From: an uncultured Mucilaginibacter sp.
Lineage (GTDB): Bacteria > Bacteroidota > Bacteroidia > Sphingobacteriales > Sphingobacteriaceae
Direction: 5' to 3'
NCBI GenBank assembly: GCA_913775265.1
Contig: CAJYJH010000026.1
Span: 1 to 61,475 of the forward strand
Length of the DNA: 61,475 bases
Shown here: piece after piece, positions 45,942 through 54,748 of the stretch
Layout of the letters: each line of letters starts with the position of its first letter
Position numbering within the stretch: the stretch's first letter is position 1
Program-made: the position numbers and the translations under genes
Notes under the pieces: model-generated
Databases searched by the model: none
What the model was told of the DNA's origin: nothing
What the model saw: the letters and a program-made list of their open reading frames with translations, nothing else

Positions 45942-46823
45942 TTATTTTAATAAATTTTTATCGATCAAAGTTTGAATAATTCCGTCAGCCATACCAACTG
46001 TGGGAACATAAATTTGCTTGATGTTGGCCCACTTCATCACCGTGGTATAAATCTCGCAAGCCGGAATTATTACGTCTGCCCTATCCTGGTTTAGCTTTAA
46101 AACATTGATACGATCTTTTAACGAGTATGACGACAAAAAGCTGTACAATGATTTAAGTTTAGCATAGCTTAAAGGCTCGCCGTCTTTCTCTTCGCTCAGC
46201 TTAAACAGTTTATTTATGTTGCCTCCGGTACCAACGCCATAAACCGTTTTGTATGGCTTGGTATGCAAACGCACAAAGTCCTGCATTTCTTTCCATGTTT
46301 CATCCTTATCCTGGTTATCCAGTATACGGATCGTACCGATATTAAACGACTGTGATGCCACTAACTCGCCATCAGCAAATAATGATAATTCAGTACTGCC
46401 ACCGCCAACATCAATATATAGGTAAGTTTTGCTCTCATCTAAATCTATACCTGTATGGCTGGCATAAATAATACCCGCTTCGCGCTCGCCATGGATGATC
46501 TCGAGATTCAGGTTGGCTTCCTCTTTGATACGCTTGATGATATCAGCGCCGTTTTTAGCTTCGCGCATGGCCGATGTTGCGCAGGCCATGTAATCCTCGA
46601 CCTTATAAACGTCCATCAGGTTTTTAAATGCTGCCATGGTTTTGACCAAGTCGTCGGCTTTACGGTCTGATATATGCTGCTGTAAAAAGGCGTCATCGCC
46701 AAGGCGCAAGGGCACACGTACCAGTGTATTCTTTTTATAGGTAATCTTGCCATCATTCTGTATTATGTCGGCAATCAGCAGGCGTACTGCGTTAGAGCCG
46801 GTGTCTATTGCGGCGTATCTCAA
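45942..46823 (-). CDS. ppx: Exopolyphosphatase/GppA-type phosphatase
   Basis: A 293-residue member of the Ppx/GppA phosphatase family with the ASKHA fold. MRYAAIDTGSNAVRLLIADI is phosphate-binding loop 1. YLYIDVGGGSTELSLF is loop 2. The catalytic Glu is expected near HGEREAGIIYASHTG. It removes terminal phosphate from polyphosphate or from pppGpp. It is shorter than E. coli Ppx (513 residues) and lacks the C-terminal HD-like domain. Its ATG overlaps the ppk stop by 4 bp, so the polyphosphate-making and polyphosphate-degrading enzymes are translationally coupled. Confidence 0.93.
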   Translation of the reverse strand: MRYAAIDTGSNAVRLLIADIIQNDGKITYKKNTLVRVPLRLGDDAFLQQHISDRKADDLVKTMAAFKNLMDVYKVEDYMACATSAMREAKNGADIIKRIKEEANLNLEIIHGEREAGIIYASHTGIDLDESKTYLYIDVGGGSTELSLFADGELVASQSFNIGTIRILDNQDKDETWKEMQDFVRLHTKPYKTVYGVGTGGNINKLFKLSEEKDGEPLSYAKLKSLYSFLSSYSLKDRINVLKLNQDRADVIIPACEIYTTVMKWANIKQIYVPTVGMADGIIQTLIDKNLLK

Positions 46824-48877
46824 GTTGTTGTGGGATTAAGTTGTTTTAAATAATCGTAAATCTCTACCTGCGCCCGATGCTGCATATCGGCATGGGTGCG
46901 GTGATATTTGTTTGTGTTGTTTTTATTTATATCGCGCGACTTAGTGTTATCGCGTAGCTGTATATCAATAATATCTCTGATTTCCTGCTGCAATCCCTCA
47001 TCGTAAATGGCAAAGCCTACTTCAACCCTATTATCGATGTTACGGGTCATCAAGTCGGCAGAGGTTAGGTAGGTTAATTCTTTACCGCCGTTGGCAAATA
47101 TATAAACGCGAGCATGTTCAAGGTATTTGTCTACAATACTTACAGCTTTAATATTTTTGCTAAAGCCCTCTACACCAGGCAACAGGCAACACATGCCGCG
47201 TACAATCAATTGTATTTTTACCCCGGCGTTGCTGGCATCATATAACTTGGCAATAATTCCCTCATCGGCCAGGCTGTTCATTTTCAAAATCATGTAGGCC
47301 TGCTTACCGGCCTTAGCATTTTTTATTTCGGCATCAATCAACTTGTTCAGTGCAGGGCGCGAGTCGATAGGCGAAACAATTAAATGCTTTAAGTCTTTAG
47401 GTAACTGCCCGCGGTTTAATGCTCTAAATACGTTTATTAAATCGGTTGTTATTCTCTTGTCGGCGGTCAACAAAGTATGGTCGGCGTAAATCTGGGCGGT
47501 TTTTTCGTTGTAATTACCGGTAGATAGGCAGGCGTAGTAAGCCGGACGACCTTTTTCCATCCGGGTAATCATACATATTTTAGAGTGCACCTTGTAGCCC
47601 GGAATGCCGTGTAACACTTTAATACCTTCTTCCTCCAAACGGCGCGTCCACTGAATGTTGTTCTGTTCATCGAACCGGGCACGCAGCTCTACCAGACAGT
47701 TTACTTTTTTGCCATTTTGCGCCGCATTAATCAGGGCGTGCATTACGCGCGAGTTTTCGGCCAATCGATAAACGGAGATGTTAATTTCGATAACCTTTGG
47801 ATCGATAGCCGCCTCGCGCAACAAGTGTATTATATAATCGAATGACTGATACGGGGTACTCACCAGGTAATCTCTCGTAGCAATCAACCCCATCAAGCTT
47901 TTACCAAACGATAAACCGTCAACCGGTAAGGCACGCTGCCGTTTATATTCCAACTCGGGGCCACCAACGTTCGGAAAGGCAATAAAATCTTTAAAATTCT
48001 GGTAGCGGTTACCGGGTATAAGGTTGGCAGATTCGAGGCTTAATCTTTTAGACAGGTAATGCACCTGGTCGTGAGGCATATCGGCATCATACAACAAACG
48101 CATAGGCTTACCTTTGCGGCGCTTTTGTAAGCTTCGCGATAAAGCATCAATAAATTTACCGCTTACCTCTTTATCCAGGTCCAGCTCGGCATCGCGGGTT
48201 AGCTGTATGGAATAGGCCTCGATGCTATCGTATTCAAACACAAAGAAAATATCTTCTAGACTATAGCGGATAATGTCGTCAACCAAAATAAGGAACTTAA
48301 GCTGATTAGTTTCGGGTAGCACCACAAAACGGGACAGGTTGCCTGGCAGCTCGATCAACGCCATGCGCGATTTCCGGCCCTTGGTCAGTTTTACAAAAAA
48401 GTAAATGGCACGGTCGTGCAGTTCGGGCAGGGGCCGGTCGTCGTCCAGCATGATCGGCACCAGTGTCGACAATAGCTTTTCGCGGAAATACTTCTTTACG
48501 AAAGTTCCCCTGGCTACGTTCAATTGCTTCTCGTTCAGGATGAATATCTTCTCTTCGGCCAGTTGCTTAACAATAATGTTTTCGTACAGGTTGTTAAACT
48601 TTTTCTCTTGCTTTACTACGATGGTTTTAATCTGACTAAGCACTTTTTTAGGATTATAGCCCAATAGCGCTTTGGCCTTATCATTCAAGTTAGCCAAACG
48701 GCTTAGAGTGGCAACCCGTACCCGGTAAAACTCATCGAGGTTAGACGAAAATATCGCCAGAAATTTAATCCGCTCAATCAGTGGCACGGTAATATCTGCG
48801 GCTTCCTGCAACACACGGTCGTTAAAATAAAGCCAGCTGATTTCGCGATTAATTAATGGGATGTCTTTCTGCGTCAT
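46820..48877 (-). CDS. ppk: Polyphosphate kinase 1
   Basis: A 685-residue PPK1 that builds polyphosphate from ATP. It starts at INREISWLYFNDRVLQEA (the N domain), followed by the head domain and two phospholipase-D-like C domains. The autophosphorylated His lies in KVHSKICMI (near residue 434), and the second conserved His and Arg are seen in the region LEHARVYIFANGG. The length is typical. The start is taken at the ATG before TQKDIPL (48877); an ATG at 48898 would add seven unconserved residues. It is first in a two-gene operon with ppx. Confidence 0.95.
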   Translation of the reverse strand: MTQKDIPLINREISWLYFNDRVLQEAADITVPLIERIKFLAIFSSNLDEFYRVRVATLSRLANLNDKAKALLGYNPKKVLSQIKTIVVKQEKKFNNLYENIIVKQLAEEKIFILNEKQLNVARGTFVKKYFREKLLSTLVPIMLDDDRPLPELHDRAIYFFVKLTKGRKSRMALIELPGNLSRFVVLPETNQLKFLILVDDIIRYSLEDIFFVFEYDSIEAYSIQLTRDAELDLDKEVSGKFIDALSRSLQKRRKGKPMRLLYDADMPHDQVHYLSKRLSLESANLIPGNRYQNFKDFIAFPNVGGPELEYKRQRALPVDGLSFGKSLMGLIATRDYLVSTPYQSFDYIIHLLREAAIDPKVIEINISVYRLAENSRVMHALINAAQNGKKVNCLVELRARFDEQNNIQWTRRLEEEGIKVLHGIPGYKVHSKICMITRMEKGRPAYYACLSTGNYNEKTAQIYADHTLLTADKRITTDLINVFRALNRGQLPKDLKHLIVSPIDSRPALNKLIDAEIKNAKAGKQAYMILKMNSLADEGIIAKLYDASNAGVKIQLIVRGMCCLLPGVEGFSKNIKAVSIVDKYLEHARVYIFANGGKELTYLTSADLMTRNIDNRVEVGFAIYDEGLQQEIRDIIDIQLRDNTKSRDINKNNTNKYHRTHADMQHRAQVEIYDYLKQLNPTTT

Positions 48878-49024
48878 AATAAAACACCGCATAGCCATGC
48901 AGTGCTTTGCAAAGCTGCTATTTTAGATGTTAAGTTAATATTAACTGTAATATTTTCAATGTGTTTTTGCTAATTGCTTTATACAAACCCTAACTTTACA
49001 CCTTAAACATTTACACATATACCT

Positions 49025-49516
49025 ATGCCCTCTTTTGATATTGTAAGTAAGATTGATGCGCAAACCTTGGATAATGCCATAAACAACGCAAAAAAGGAAA
49101 TTTTGAACCGTTTTGATTTTAACGACTCAAAAAGCACCGTAGACCTGGATAAAAAAACCAACCAGCTAACTATTGTTACCGAAAATGATATGCGCCTGAA
49201 AGCCATTCAGGATTCGATCATCAGCCGGATGGTGAAGCAGCAACTGGACCCTAAAGCGCTCGACTTTGGTAAGGAGCAGTACGCATCAGGCAACATGGTG
49301 CGCAAAGAGATTAACATTAAGGAAGGAATTGATAAGGAAGTAGCCAAAAAGATTGTCAAAAAGATAAAAGACAGCGGCATGAAAGTGCAGGCCTCAATTA
49401 TGGATGACCAAGTACGAGTACAAGGCAAAAAAATTGACGATCTGCAAGCCGTGATCAGCCTATGCCGCGGCGAAGATTTTGGCCAACCTCTGCAGTATAT
49501 TAATATGAGAGCATAG
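49025..49516 (+). CDS. yajQ: YajQ family nucleotide-binding protein
   Basis: A 163-residue DUF520 protein. MPSFDIVSKIDAQTLDNAINNAKKEI is the canonical start and the duplicated alpha/beta fold ends with DDLQAVISLCRGEDFGQPLQYINMR. YajQ proteins bind nucleotides, and a Xanthomonas homologue is a cyclic di-GMP effector. The length is exactly that of the family. It is monocistronic, followed by 317 bp of repeat-rich intergenic DNA. Confidence 0.94.
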   Translation: MPSFDIVSKIDAQTLDNAINNAKKEILNRFDFNDSKSTVDLDKKTNQLTIVTENDMRLKAIQDSIISRMVKQQLDPKALDFGKEQYASGNMVRKEINIKEGIDKEVAKKIVKKIKDSGMKVQASIMDDQVRVQGKKIDDLQAVISLCRGEDFGQPLQYINMRA

Positions 49517-49752
49517 GGATGTTATCATTTTGATTTCACTGATTTTAGTTTTGTGATTGCAATGATGAAGGATGGATTACAATGACAGTGAATGATTTTG
49601 GTAAAGGATTTATGGCTGTCGTGATAAGCCAAAGCTATACTCTCTAATTCAAAAAATCAATCCCCAACAGGTGAAATGCATCAGACATAAAATCAGTGAA
49701 ATCACTTCCCAAAATATCAGTGAAATCATTCTCCACAACTAATAATAAAGAA
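49517..49752. repeat. Intergenic region with four-copy word family
   Basis: The 13-mer TGATTTCACTGAT stands at 49531-49543, and its inverse ATCAGTGAAATCA stands at 49692-49704 and 49716-49728. The fourth copy is at 41203-41215. The rest has no open reading frame of note. The arms could pair over about 150 bases. Confidence 0.65.
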
Positions 49753-49779
49753 GCCGCTCTGCGAATATCACAGAGCGGC
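49753..49779 (-). terminator. hsp20 terminator hairpin
   Basis: GCCGCTCTG (49753-49761) pairs perfectly with CAGAGCGGC (49771-49779) around a 9-nt loop, about 55 bp past the hsp20 stop. The T-tract is weak. Confidence 0.65.
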
Positions 49780-49833
49780 CAATCAATCTAAACCAACACT
49801 TACTATATGAAAACAAATTCTTGTTCGAAGCGA

Positions 49834-50274
49834 TTACTTAACCGAGATTTCGCGGGCTTGTAATTTGGCTTCTTCTTTTTTAGCTACTGCTAATTTTAAA
49901 ATACCATCAGTATACTCAGCTTCAATTTTGGTTTGGTCAACACTTTCGGGTAAAGTGAATGAACGGCTGAATGATGAATAGTTAAATTCTTTTTTAGTGT
50001 AGTTTTTACCTTCAGCAGCTTCCTCTTTTTTCACTTCAGCAGCTACAGTTAAAAGGTTTTTGTCTACATTAATTTTAAAATCTTCTTTTTTCAAACCCGG
50101 AACGGCCAATTCGATAGCAAAGCCGGCTTCAGATTCTGCAATATTAACGGCAGGTACTTTACTTACTGCGGCAGGGGCAAAAAACTGATCGTTAAAAATT
50201 GAATCAAAAGCATCCACAAAGCGTGGGACAACTACATTTCTTCTTTGTCCGTTGTTAAATTTTACTAAAGTCAT
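49834..50274 (-). CDS. Hsp20 family small heat-shock protein
   Basis: A 146-residue small heat-shock chaperone that holds unfolding proteins. The alpha-crystallin domain spans about residues 40-140, with PAVNIAESEAGFAIELAVPGLKKEDFKINVD at its start, YSSFSRSFTLPE in the middle and the AEYTDGILKLAVAKKEE strand near the end. It closes with an IxV-like REISVK. The start is fixed at the ATG at 50274 by a strong GGAGG 7 bp upstream, which is rare in this phylum; a longer frame to 50430 lacks homology. The divergent upstream region holds repeated motifs that may be operators. Confidence 0.93.
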   Translation of the reverse strand: MTLVKFNNGQRRNVVVPRFVDAFDSIFNDQFFAPAAVSKVPAVNIAESEAGFAIELAVPGLKKEDFKINVDKNLLTVAAEVKKEEAAEGKNYTKKEFNYSSFSRSFTLPESVDQTKIEAEYTDGILKLAVAKKEEAKLQAREISVK

Positions 50275-50281
50275 TTTTATA

Positions 50282-50286
50282 TCCTC
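50282..50286 (-). promoter_or_regulatory. Strong Shine-Dalgarno of hsp20
   Basis: On the minus strand the sequence reads GGAGG, then 7 bp to the ATG at 50274. It decides the start and stands out because nearly all other genes here lack such a site. Confidence 0.8.
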
Positions 50287-50324
50287 CAAAAAGTTTCTTT
50301 TAATTATTTTCGTTGTAACATCAT

Positions 50325-50339
50325 GTACAAGTGTTGTAC
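50325..50339. promoter_or_regulatory. Perfect palindrome in the hsp20 control region
   Basis: GTACAA-GTG-TTGTAC is a 6-3-6 palindrome about 50 bp upstream of the hsp20 ATG. It could be an operator or a small hairpin in the leader. No known regulator matches it. Confidence 0.45.
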
Positions 50340-50363
50340 CAAGCTCCAAAACACGCTTTTTAA

Positions 50364-50406
50364 CGACATTTTGTCTTAAATAAATTTTTCTTATAGACAT
50401 TTTGAC
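50364..50406. promoter_or_regulatory. Paired GACATTTTG motifs between divergent genes
   Basis: GACATTTTG occurs at 50364-50372 and 50395-50403, exactly 31 bp apart (three helical turns). The first extends to the palindrome GACATTTTGTC; the second reads GACATTTTGACA. They lie between hsp20 and the thioesterase gene. They may be binding sites for a heat-shock regulator. Confidence 0.45.
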
Positions 50407-50411
50407 ATATA

Positions 50412-50858
50412 ATGACTGAAAATTTAGCAAATTACCGCTACAGTACGCCCATATCCATCCGTTTTTCTGATATTGATGCTTATGGGAACGTAAGTAACAC
50501 GATATACCTTACTTTTTTTGAGATTGCTCGATTGAGCTACTGGCGCGAGATAGTGGAATGGGATTTAAAAGCCAGCGGTGTTATCCTCGGCCGTTCGGAA
50601 ATTAACTACTTAAAACCTATTACGGTTGACGATCAGATTTCGTGCTACTTGCGCACATCGCGTATTGGTAACAGTAGCTTCGATGTGACTTACGTATTGG
50701 TTAAACACACGCCTAACGGCGAAGAAATTTGCACTACCGGCAAATCGGTTTGTATCAGTTATGATTATGCTAACAATAAATCGATCCCTATCCCGCAGCG
50801 CGAACGCGAACGCATGATTGAGTACGACCAACCAGGTTTGATTACCAATACAAACTAA
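50412..50858 (+). CDS. YbgC/4HBT-type acyl-CoA thioesterase
   Basis: A 148-residue hotdog-fold protein. IRFSDIDAYGNVSNTIYLTFFEIARLSYW carries the catalytic Asp of the 4-hydroxybenzoyl-CoA thioesterase group (DxxxxGHxxN pattern, here DIDAYGNVSN with Asn in place of His). It hydrolyses acyl-CoA; the chain is unknown. The start lies 5 bp after the GACATTTTGACA motif. It converges on folB, with 5 bp between the two stops. Confidence 0.88.
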   Translation: MTENLANYRYSTPISIRFSDIDAYGNVSNTIYLTFFEIARLSYWREIVEWDLKASGVILGRSEINYLKPITVDDQISCYLRTSRIGNSSFDVTYVLVKHTPNGEEICTTGKSVCISYDYANNKSIPIPQRERERMIEYDQPGLITNTN

Positions 50859-50863
50859 AGAAT

Positions 50864-51214
50864 CTATAGTGACACCGTTACGCTTGAGGCAGCCACAATG
50901 CCTTTAAGCGGCGGGTTGCGCTTTTTTACCGTTACTACAGTGCTGGCAATGTAATCAAAATCGCGTTTGATGGTGTCGGCTATGCTTTGGGCTACGGTTT
51001 CGAGCAATTGACGGGTTTGCTTCATTTCGTGAGCGGCTATGGCATAAAGCTGTTCATAATTAAGCGTGTGCTGCAAATTATCGGCACTCAATGGCCCATG
51101 CGGCTGAAAAGATACTTCAATATCTACCACAAAGTAGTTACCTAATATTTGCTCTTCGGCGTAATAACCGTGACGTGCAAAAAACTCAGCACCGTGCAGT
51201 CCTACTTTAATCAT
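50864..51214 (-). CDS. folB: Dihydroneopterin aldolase
   Basis: A 116-residue enzyme that cleaves 7,8-dihydroneopterin in folate synthesis. It starts MIKVGLHGAEFFARHGYYAEEQILGNYFVVD, where the Glu after the HGYY motif binds the pterin, and includes the conserved TLNYEQLY and QLLETVAQSIAD stretches. KKRNPPL near the C-terminus contains the active-site Lys. The length is normal. A promoter box at 51251-51258 lies 36 bp upstream. Confidence 0.95.
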   Translation of the reverse strand: MIKVGLHGAEFFARHGYYAEEQILGNYFVVDIEVSFQPHGPLSADNLQHTLNYEQLYAIAAHEMKQTRQLLETVAQSIADTIKRDFDYIASTVVTVKKRNPPLKGIVAASSVTVSL

Positions 51215-51250
51215 AGTGGTAGTAATAATATTTCAGGTTTGAATGGTACA

Positions 51251-51258
51251 CAAATATA
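51251..51258 (-). promoter_or_regulatory. folB -7 promoter box
   Basis: The minus strand reads TATATTTG. It would give a leader of about 30 nt before the ATG at 51214. Confidence 0.5.
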
Positions 51259-51314
51259 TCAGGTAATTTGAATTTACCTAATGGTTAATCACAAATTACA
51301 GTTTTACACTTCCT

Positions 51315-52676
51315 TTATTTTTGCAAAAAGGTTTTGTACCAATGTCCGGACTGTTTAATAAAGCGCTGCTGAGTAGCAAAATCAATATAAATTAAACCAA
51401 ACCGGGGACGGTAACCTTCGGCCCATTCAAAGTTGTCGGTAAGCGTCCACACAAAGTAACCACTTACGGGGCAGCCTTCGTTTTTGGCTTTCAGAACTTG
51501 CTGTAAATTATCCTGCAAATATTGCATACGCTGATCATCCCTGATCTCCCCGTCGGCAGTAAGCTCATCCGGAAAAGCGGAACCGTTTTCGGTAATCAAA
51601 ATACTTTTAATCTGCGGATACTCGCTGAACTTTCTGATGACTTTGTAGATAGCCTCCGGGTACACCTCCCAACCCATATCCGTAGTGGGCACTTTACGAT
51701 CTTTAGCCTCTACCAGTTTAGCGCTGATATAGGGCGTAAAAAAAGAATACTTAACTACCTCGCGGGTATAATTTTGCAAGCCTATAAAATCAAAATCAGT
51801 AGACAGGCTTTCTAAATCGCCGGGCTGAATATATTTTTCTATTTTTTTGAGCACCGGTAAATCAGTAGTCGGGTATCCCATACCCAACAAGGGCTCAATG
51901 AATAAACGGTTAATTAATACATCGGCACGCTTGGCAGCAGCCACGTCATTGGCTTGCGTACTGAAAGCATCAATATGAGAACATGAAAATGTGGTGCCAA
52001 TGACAGCGTCAGGCAGTAAATTGCGCAGCACTTTTGCACCAGCTGAAATACTTAAAGTAACATGATGTACGGCTGGTAAAAAGCTCTTCAAGCCGGTACG
52101 TCCCGGGGCATGCAGACCTAAAAAGTAACCTGCACCGGTAAATACGGCCGGTTCGTTCATCACCATCCAGTGCTTTACCCGGTCGCCAAAATGCTCGGCG
52201 CAGATAGCAGTAAATGCACTGAACCATGATATACTGTCACGGTTAGTCCATCCACCCTGCGCCTCCAGCGCTTGTGGTAAATCCCAATGGTAAACCGTAA
52301 GCCAGGGCTCTACTCCTTGCTGTAAACAGTAATCAATAACACGGTTATAAAAATCGATACCTGCCTGGTTGATGGGCCCGGTGCCATGCGGCAGTATACG
52401 CGACCAGGCAATAGAGAAGCGAAAGTTGGGGATATTAAGTGCCTTGATCAGGTCGATATCCTGCTGGTAGCGATGATAAAAATCACAAGCAACTTCGGCG
52501 TGCTGACCCTGGTGTACCTTACCTTTGGCGTGGGTAAAAGTATCCCAAATTGATGCCCCCTTGCCATCAGTATTCCAGGCTCCCTCGGTTTGAAAAGCCG
52601 CAGTAGAAACACCCCAGCTAAAGTCTGAGCCAAAAAGCTGGTGATTGAATATATCCGTAGTTTGCTTAATATCCAT
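51315..52676 (-). CDS. Family 1 beta-glucosidase
   Basis: A 453-residue GH1 retaining glycosidase. The acid/base Glu is in WMVMNEPAVF (near residue 168) and the nucleophile Glu is in SILITENGSAF (near residue 354). FSWGVSTAAFQTEGAWN at the start matches the family signature FxWGxATxxxQxEG. There is no signal peptide, so it acts in the cytoplasm on small beta-glucosides taken up by the cell. It is not a 6-phospho-glycosidase by its C-terminal region (FEWAEGYRPRFGLIY, where Glu recognises unphosphorylated glucose). No transporter or regulator gene is next to it. Confidence 0.94.
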   Translation of the reverse strand: MDIKQTTDIFNHQLFGSDFSWGVSTAAFQTEGAWNTDGKGASIWDTFTHAKGKVHQGQHAEVACDFYHRYQQDIDLIKALNIPNFRFSIAWSRILPHGTGPINQAGIDFYNRVIDYCLQQGVEPWLTVYHWDLPQALEAQGGWTNRDSISWFSAFTAICAEHFGDRVKHWMVMNEPAVFTGAGYFLGLHAPGRTGLKSFLPAVHHVTLSISAGAKVLRNLLPDAVIGTTFSCSHIDAFSTQANDVAAAKRADVLINRLFIEPLLGMGYPTTDLPVLKKIEKYIQPGDLESLSTDFDFIGLQNYTREVVKYSFFTPYISAKLVEAKDRKVPTTDMGWEVYPEAIYKVIRKFSEYPQIKSILITENGSAFPDELTADGEIRDDQRMQYLQDNLQQVLKAKNEGCPVSGYFVWTLTDNFEWAEGYRPRFGLIYIDFATQQRFIKQSGHWYKTFLQK

Positions 52677-52905
52677 TTACGTAAGGCCAACTAAGCCTGG
52701 GCAAAATTGTTCTGAAAAAATGGATAAAAGCAGATGGTCAAAAAACACTTAGTGTATGAACGACGATTTAAGACTGCGTAAGATTAACCACTCTTTTGAA
52801 TTGACCAGCGCTGTTTTGATGAACAATAAAGCTTTCATAACCTGTACATTTTATTCTTGCAATCTACAGGTCATGTATAAACTTAAGGTTAAGCAGAAAT
52901 GATAA

Positions 52906-54087
52906 TTACATCACCTCCTGCTCCTGCTCAACCGAGTAAACGCTTTGCACATGATCGCGCAGGTTATAGCCCGAAGCCATTACCTCGCCGTATGCACCCG
53001 CCGTGCGGATAGCAATCAGGTCGCCGCGCTTGGATTGCGGCAGCGCTACATCGGTACGAAAACAGTCGGTACTTTCGCAAATCGGCCCTACTACATCATA
53101 ATTTACAACATCGGTTCCTTCGCCCTGCTCCTGGCTGATGTTTTCAATTTCATGATAGGCTTGGTATAACATCGGGCGTATGAGTTCTGTCATGCCTGCA
53201 TCCAGCACCAAAAAATTTTTTTTTTGCCCGTTTTTAACATAAAGCACACGGGATATTAAGGAGGCGCTTTGCGCAACCAACGCACGGCCCAATTCGAAAT
53301 GCACCTCCTGACCGGCTTTTACCTTAAGGTATTGTTTAAACACACCGAAGTAACCTGCAAAGTCGCAAATGTTGTTAGTATCCGGCTGGTAATAATCTAC
53401 CCCTAAACCACCACCCACGTTTAGCACCCGTACAGGCATTTGCTGCTGCTCAAACCATTCGCCCAGTTCGTTTACCCGCAAACAGAGATTTTTAAATACA
53501 TCCAGGTTAGTAATTTGCGACCCTACGTGAAAATGCAACCCGGCAAATTTTAAATTAGCGCTTGCCCTCAACATAGCCACTACCTCATCTAACTGCCAGG
53601 TATTGATACCAAATTTATTTTCTTCTAAACCGGTAGTGATGTGATGATGCGTATGTGCATCCACATTAGGATTAATGCGGATAGCCACCTGCGCGGTTTT
53701 ACCTTTAGCAGCGGCCAGTTCGTTAATCACTTCCAACTCCTGAACCGACTCCACATTAAAACAAAATATGTCGGCATCCAGCGCAGCGTTAATTTCACGG
53801 TCAGATTTACCTACACCTGCAAACACCACCTTGCCTTTATCAAAGCCATGCTCAATAGCCGCTTTTACCTCGTTGCCACTCACACAATCGGCACCCATAC
53901 CAGCTGCCTGTATAGTTTGCAGTACCCTGGGGTTGAAGTTTGCCTTTAATGCATAATGCACATGAAACTTGTGTTCACGTGCCGCTTGCTGGCAAGCATC
54001 GAGCGTTTGCTGTAATAACTGCAGATTATAGTAGTAAAACGGTGTTTCGAGTTGATTAAACCGGGCTATGCTGGCTGTAGAAAACAT
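52906..54087 (-). CDS. lysA: Diaminopimelate decarboxylase
   Basis: A 393-residue PLP enzyme that makes lysine from meso-diaminopimelate. The cofactor lysine is in KVHVHYALKANFNP-like KFHVHYALKANFN (near residue 50). FAGLHFHVGSQITN, LNVGGGLGVDY and CESTDCF are the other family marks. The start is taken as the ATG at 54087 (MFSTASIARFNQLETPFYYYNL); an ATG at 54132 would add 15 unconserved residues. The gene is monocistronic. I see no lysine riboswitch in the 110-bp region between this start and the divergent DinB gene. Confidence 0.94.
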   Translation of the reverse strand: MFSTASIARFNQLETPFYYYNLQLLQQTLDACQQAAREHKFHVHYALKANFNPRVLQTIQAAGMGADCVSGNEVKAAIEHGFDKGKVVFAGVGKSDREINAALDADIFCFNVESVQELEVINELAAAKGKTAQVAIRINPNVDAHTHHHITTGLEENKFGINTWQLDEVVAMLRASANLKFAGLHFHVGSQITNLDVFKNLCLRVNELGEWFEQQQMPVRVLNVGGGLGVDYYQPDTNNICDFAGYFGVFKQYLKVKAGQEVHFELGRALVAQSASLISRVLYVKNGQKKNFLVLDAGMTELIRPMLYQAYHEIENISQEQGEGTDVVNYDVVGPICESTDCFRTDVALPQSKRGDLIAIRTAGAYGEVMASGYNLRDHVQSVYSVEQEQEVM

Positions 54088-54205
54088 GCTGTATAATATG
54101 TGTAAAGGCAAACCGCGTGACTTACCAAACAATGTAAACTTGACAGTGGTAAAAGTAGCAAAAATTTAATAGAGCAGAATGCTTTACAACACATATTGCG
54201 GCAGA

Positions 54206-54213
54206 TATATTTG
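54206..54213 (+). promoter_or_regulatory. -7 promoter box of the DinB-type gene
   Basis: TATATTTG lies 24 bp upstream of the ATG at 54238. It falls inside a longer alternative reading frame that starts at a TTG at 54196, which argues against that start. Confidence 0.55.
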
Positions 54214-54237
54214 CCTCTACAATATCATCCTCCGACC

Positions 54238-54702
54238 ATGAAAGACTACTTTATTAAGCTGTTAAATTACGATCGCTTTGCAAATCTGCAAATACTGGAT
54301 AGTATGATGGCTACCAACCAGCCGCTTAAGGCCGTGCAATTGATGGCTCATCTTTTGGCAGCTCAACAAATTTGGTTGAAACGATGTAAACGACTACCGG
54401 CACCGGGCGGACCGCTTTGGCCGGATTGGCCGGCCACCGAGTTTGAAGCTATGATTGAAAGCAACCATTCCGAATGGATTAGTTTTTTAGAACAAATTAG
54501 TGAGGATGACTTTGGCAAGACAGTTATTTATAAAAATTTGAAAGGTGATGATTTTGAGAATAGTTTGGCTGATATAATAGCACACCTAATTAACCATGGT
54601 ACACACCACCGTGCACAAATTGGTCAGCAGCTTAAATTTGGTGGCTTAGATAAATTACCTGTTACTGATTACATCTTTTATCTGCGCGAACAAAAAGTAT
54701 AA
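54238..54702 (+). CDS. DinB-like four-helix protein
   Basis: A 154-residue protein of the DinB/YfiT four-helix-bundle fold. The conserved His residues that bind a metal in this family are visible: one in QLMAHLLAAQQIWLKR and two in AHLINHGTHHRAQIGQQL. YDRFANLQILDSMM opens the first helix. Members act as thiol transferases or have unknown roles; many are linked to bacillithiol-type chemistry. The start is the ATG at 54238, supported by the promoter box at 54206. Confidence 0.85.
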   Translation: MKDYFIKLLNYDRFANLQILDSMMATNQPLKAVQLMAHLLAAQQIWLKRCKRLPAPGGPLWPDWPATEFEAMIESNHSEWISFLEQISEDDFGKTVIYKNLKGDDFENSLADIIAHLINHGTHHRAQIGQQLKFGGLDKLPVTDYIFYLREQKV

Positions 54703-54734
54703 TAATTATTATGGGCATTATTAAGGTTAAGTAT

Positions 54735-54742
54735 TAGCTTTG
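54735..54742 (+). promoter_or_regulatory. -7 promoter box before the Cys-motif gene
   Basis: TAGCTTTG ends 6 bp before the ATG at 54749, so a leaderless or nearly leaderless mRNA is expected. The in-frame TTG at 54740 is part of this box and is not a start. Confidence 0.5.
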
Positions 54743-54748
54743 CACCGA

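Noticed and set aside
50275..50430. Longer start for hsp20 (52 additional residues)
   Set aside because: The added part has no Hsp20 homology, overlaps the divergent thioesterase start and contains the GGAGG site that points to the ATG at 50274.
54196..54237. Longer start (TTG) for the DinB-like protein
   Set aside because: The added codons contain the TATATTTG promoter box; family homology begins at the ATG at 54238.
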